A stretch of DNA of 64,000 nt from the NCBI RefSeq assembly GCF_039872745.1, contig NZ_JBDPZD010000002.1:434001-498000 (forward strand), given 5' to 3'. The position numbers were made by a program, and so were the translations under genes. This document shows, in pieces, positions 63,683 through 64,000 of the stretch; position 1 is the stretch's first letter; every line of letters begins with the position of its first letter. The notes under the pieces were generated by a model. It ran no database searches. It saw only the letters and a program-made list of their open reading frames with translations, and was not told the DNA's origin. The stretch is from Pelomonas paludis. Its GTDB lineage: Bacteria; Pseudomonadota; Gammaproteobacteria; Burkholderiales; Burkholderiaceae_C.

Positions 63683-64000
63683 TCAGGCCTCAGCGGCCGG
63701 CAGCAGCCATTCGACCCGGAAGCCATCGACCTCGGGCCGCGACCTCAAGACCCAATGGCCACCCAGGCGGGTGATGATCTCGTAAGCAATTGCGAGGCCA
63801 AGGCCGCTGCCGCCGGCCTCGCGCACGTCGGCGCGCTGGCCGCGCCAGAAGGGCTCGATCAGGCGCGGCAGGTCCTCAGGCGGCACGCCGGCGCCGTTGT
63901 CTTCGATCTCGATGCGCACATGCCCCTCTGGCGTGCTGCTTGCGCGCAGCACGATGTGCGGCCCACCGTAGCGCAGCGCGTTGTCCAGCACATTGCTCAG
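63683..64000 (-). CDS. Sensor histidine kinase, C-terminal ATPase part, cut by window
   Basis: The visible 105 residues are the HATPase domain: N-V-L-D-N-A-L-R-Y (N box), D-N-G-A-G-V (G1), F-W-R-G (F box) and G-S-G-L-G-L-A-I (G2), then the C-terminus. The sensor and dimerisation parts lie beyond base 64000. Its response regulator is not in the window. Confidence 0.9.
   Translation of the reverse strand: MSNVLDNALRYGGPHIVLRASSTPEGHVRIEIEDNGAGVPPEDLPRLIEPFWRGQRADVREAGGSGLGLAIAYEIITRLGGHWVLRSRPEVDGFRVEWLLPAAEA

Overview
The window is GC-rich DNA whose gene families and gene order (cysS-alkA-accA-tilS-lysC, ccoI-S-N-O-Q-P-G next to fnr and hemN, PEP-CTERM proteins, a Bug-type solute-binding protein, monomeric plus dimeric isocitrate dehydrogenase) point to a betaproteobacterium of the order Burkholderiales. 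That placement is inferred from content, not from a marker-gene search.

Bases 1 to about 11.4 kb are the integrase-proximal end of an integrative conjugative element (ICE) of the clc/PFGI-1 type. It holds a TraU-like protein cut by the window edge, a TIGR03755-type protein, a small membrane protein, a TraG_N mating-pair protein, a DUF3742 protein, an AbiEi/AbiEii toxin-antitoxin pair, a MobH-type relaxase, an XRE regulator divergent from a LysR-like protein lacking its DNA-binding domain, and a 617-residue tyrosine integrase. The element abuts the 3' end of a tRNA-Gly(CCC) gene. The other end of the ICE lies outside the window.

From 11.5 to 29 kb come chromosomal genes: an orphan FtsX-type permease, a DUF885 protein, a diguanylate cyclase, an exported-protein cluster (PEP-CTERM protein, post-PEP-CTERM-1-like protein, PA-domain metalloprotease) behind a promoter region rich in palindromes, mfd, serB, an S4 RNA-binding protein, an MFS/AraC divergent pair separated by a 191-bp tandem duplication, and an EAL phosphodiesterase.

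From 29 to 41.5 kb lie tRNA-Ser(GCT), the tightly coupled cysS-alkA-accA-tilS-lysC run, a TPR gene, the ppiA-ppiB-lpxH-mtfA operon, clpS-clpA and a cold-shock gene. From 41.5 to 52 kb lie a MarR regulator with a clear palindromic operator, a Bug-type binding protein, a sulfatase-family hydrolase, a SulP transporter, two unrelated isocitrate dehydrogenases and an amino-acid-type ABC binding protein.

From 51.5 to 62.1 kb is a low-oxygen respiration locus: a TauE/DsbD-like protein, hemN, an FNR-type regulator, and the cbb3 oxidase genes with their assembly factors, including ccoQ and ccoS. Two FNR-box sequences are readable, one of them inside the 3' end of ccoS. The window ends with a DUF192 protein, an HPP membrane protein, a VOC-family protein and the C-terminal end of a histidine kinase.

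The signals most worth following are the integrase C-terminal extension, the duplicated MFS/AraC promoter, the palindrome-rich PEP-CTERM promoter, the tRNA-Ser tail repeat, and the FNR promoter embedded in ccoS.
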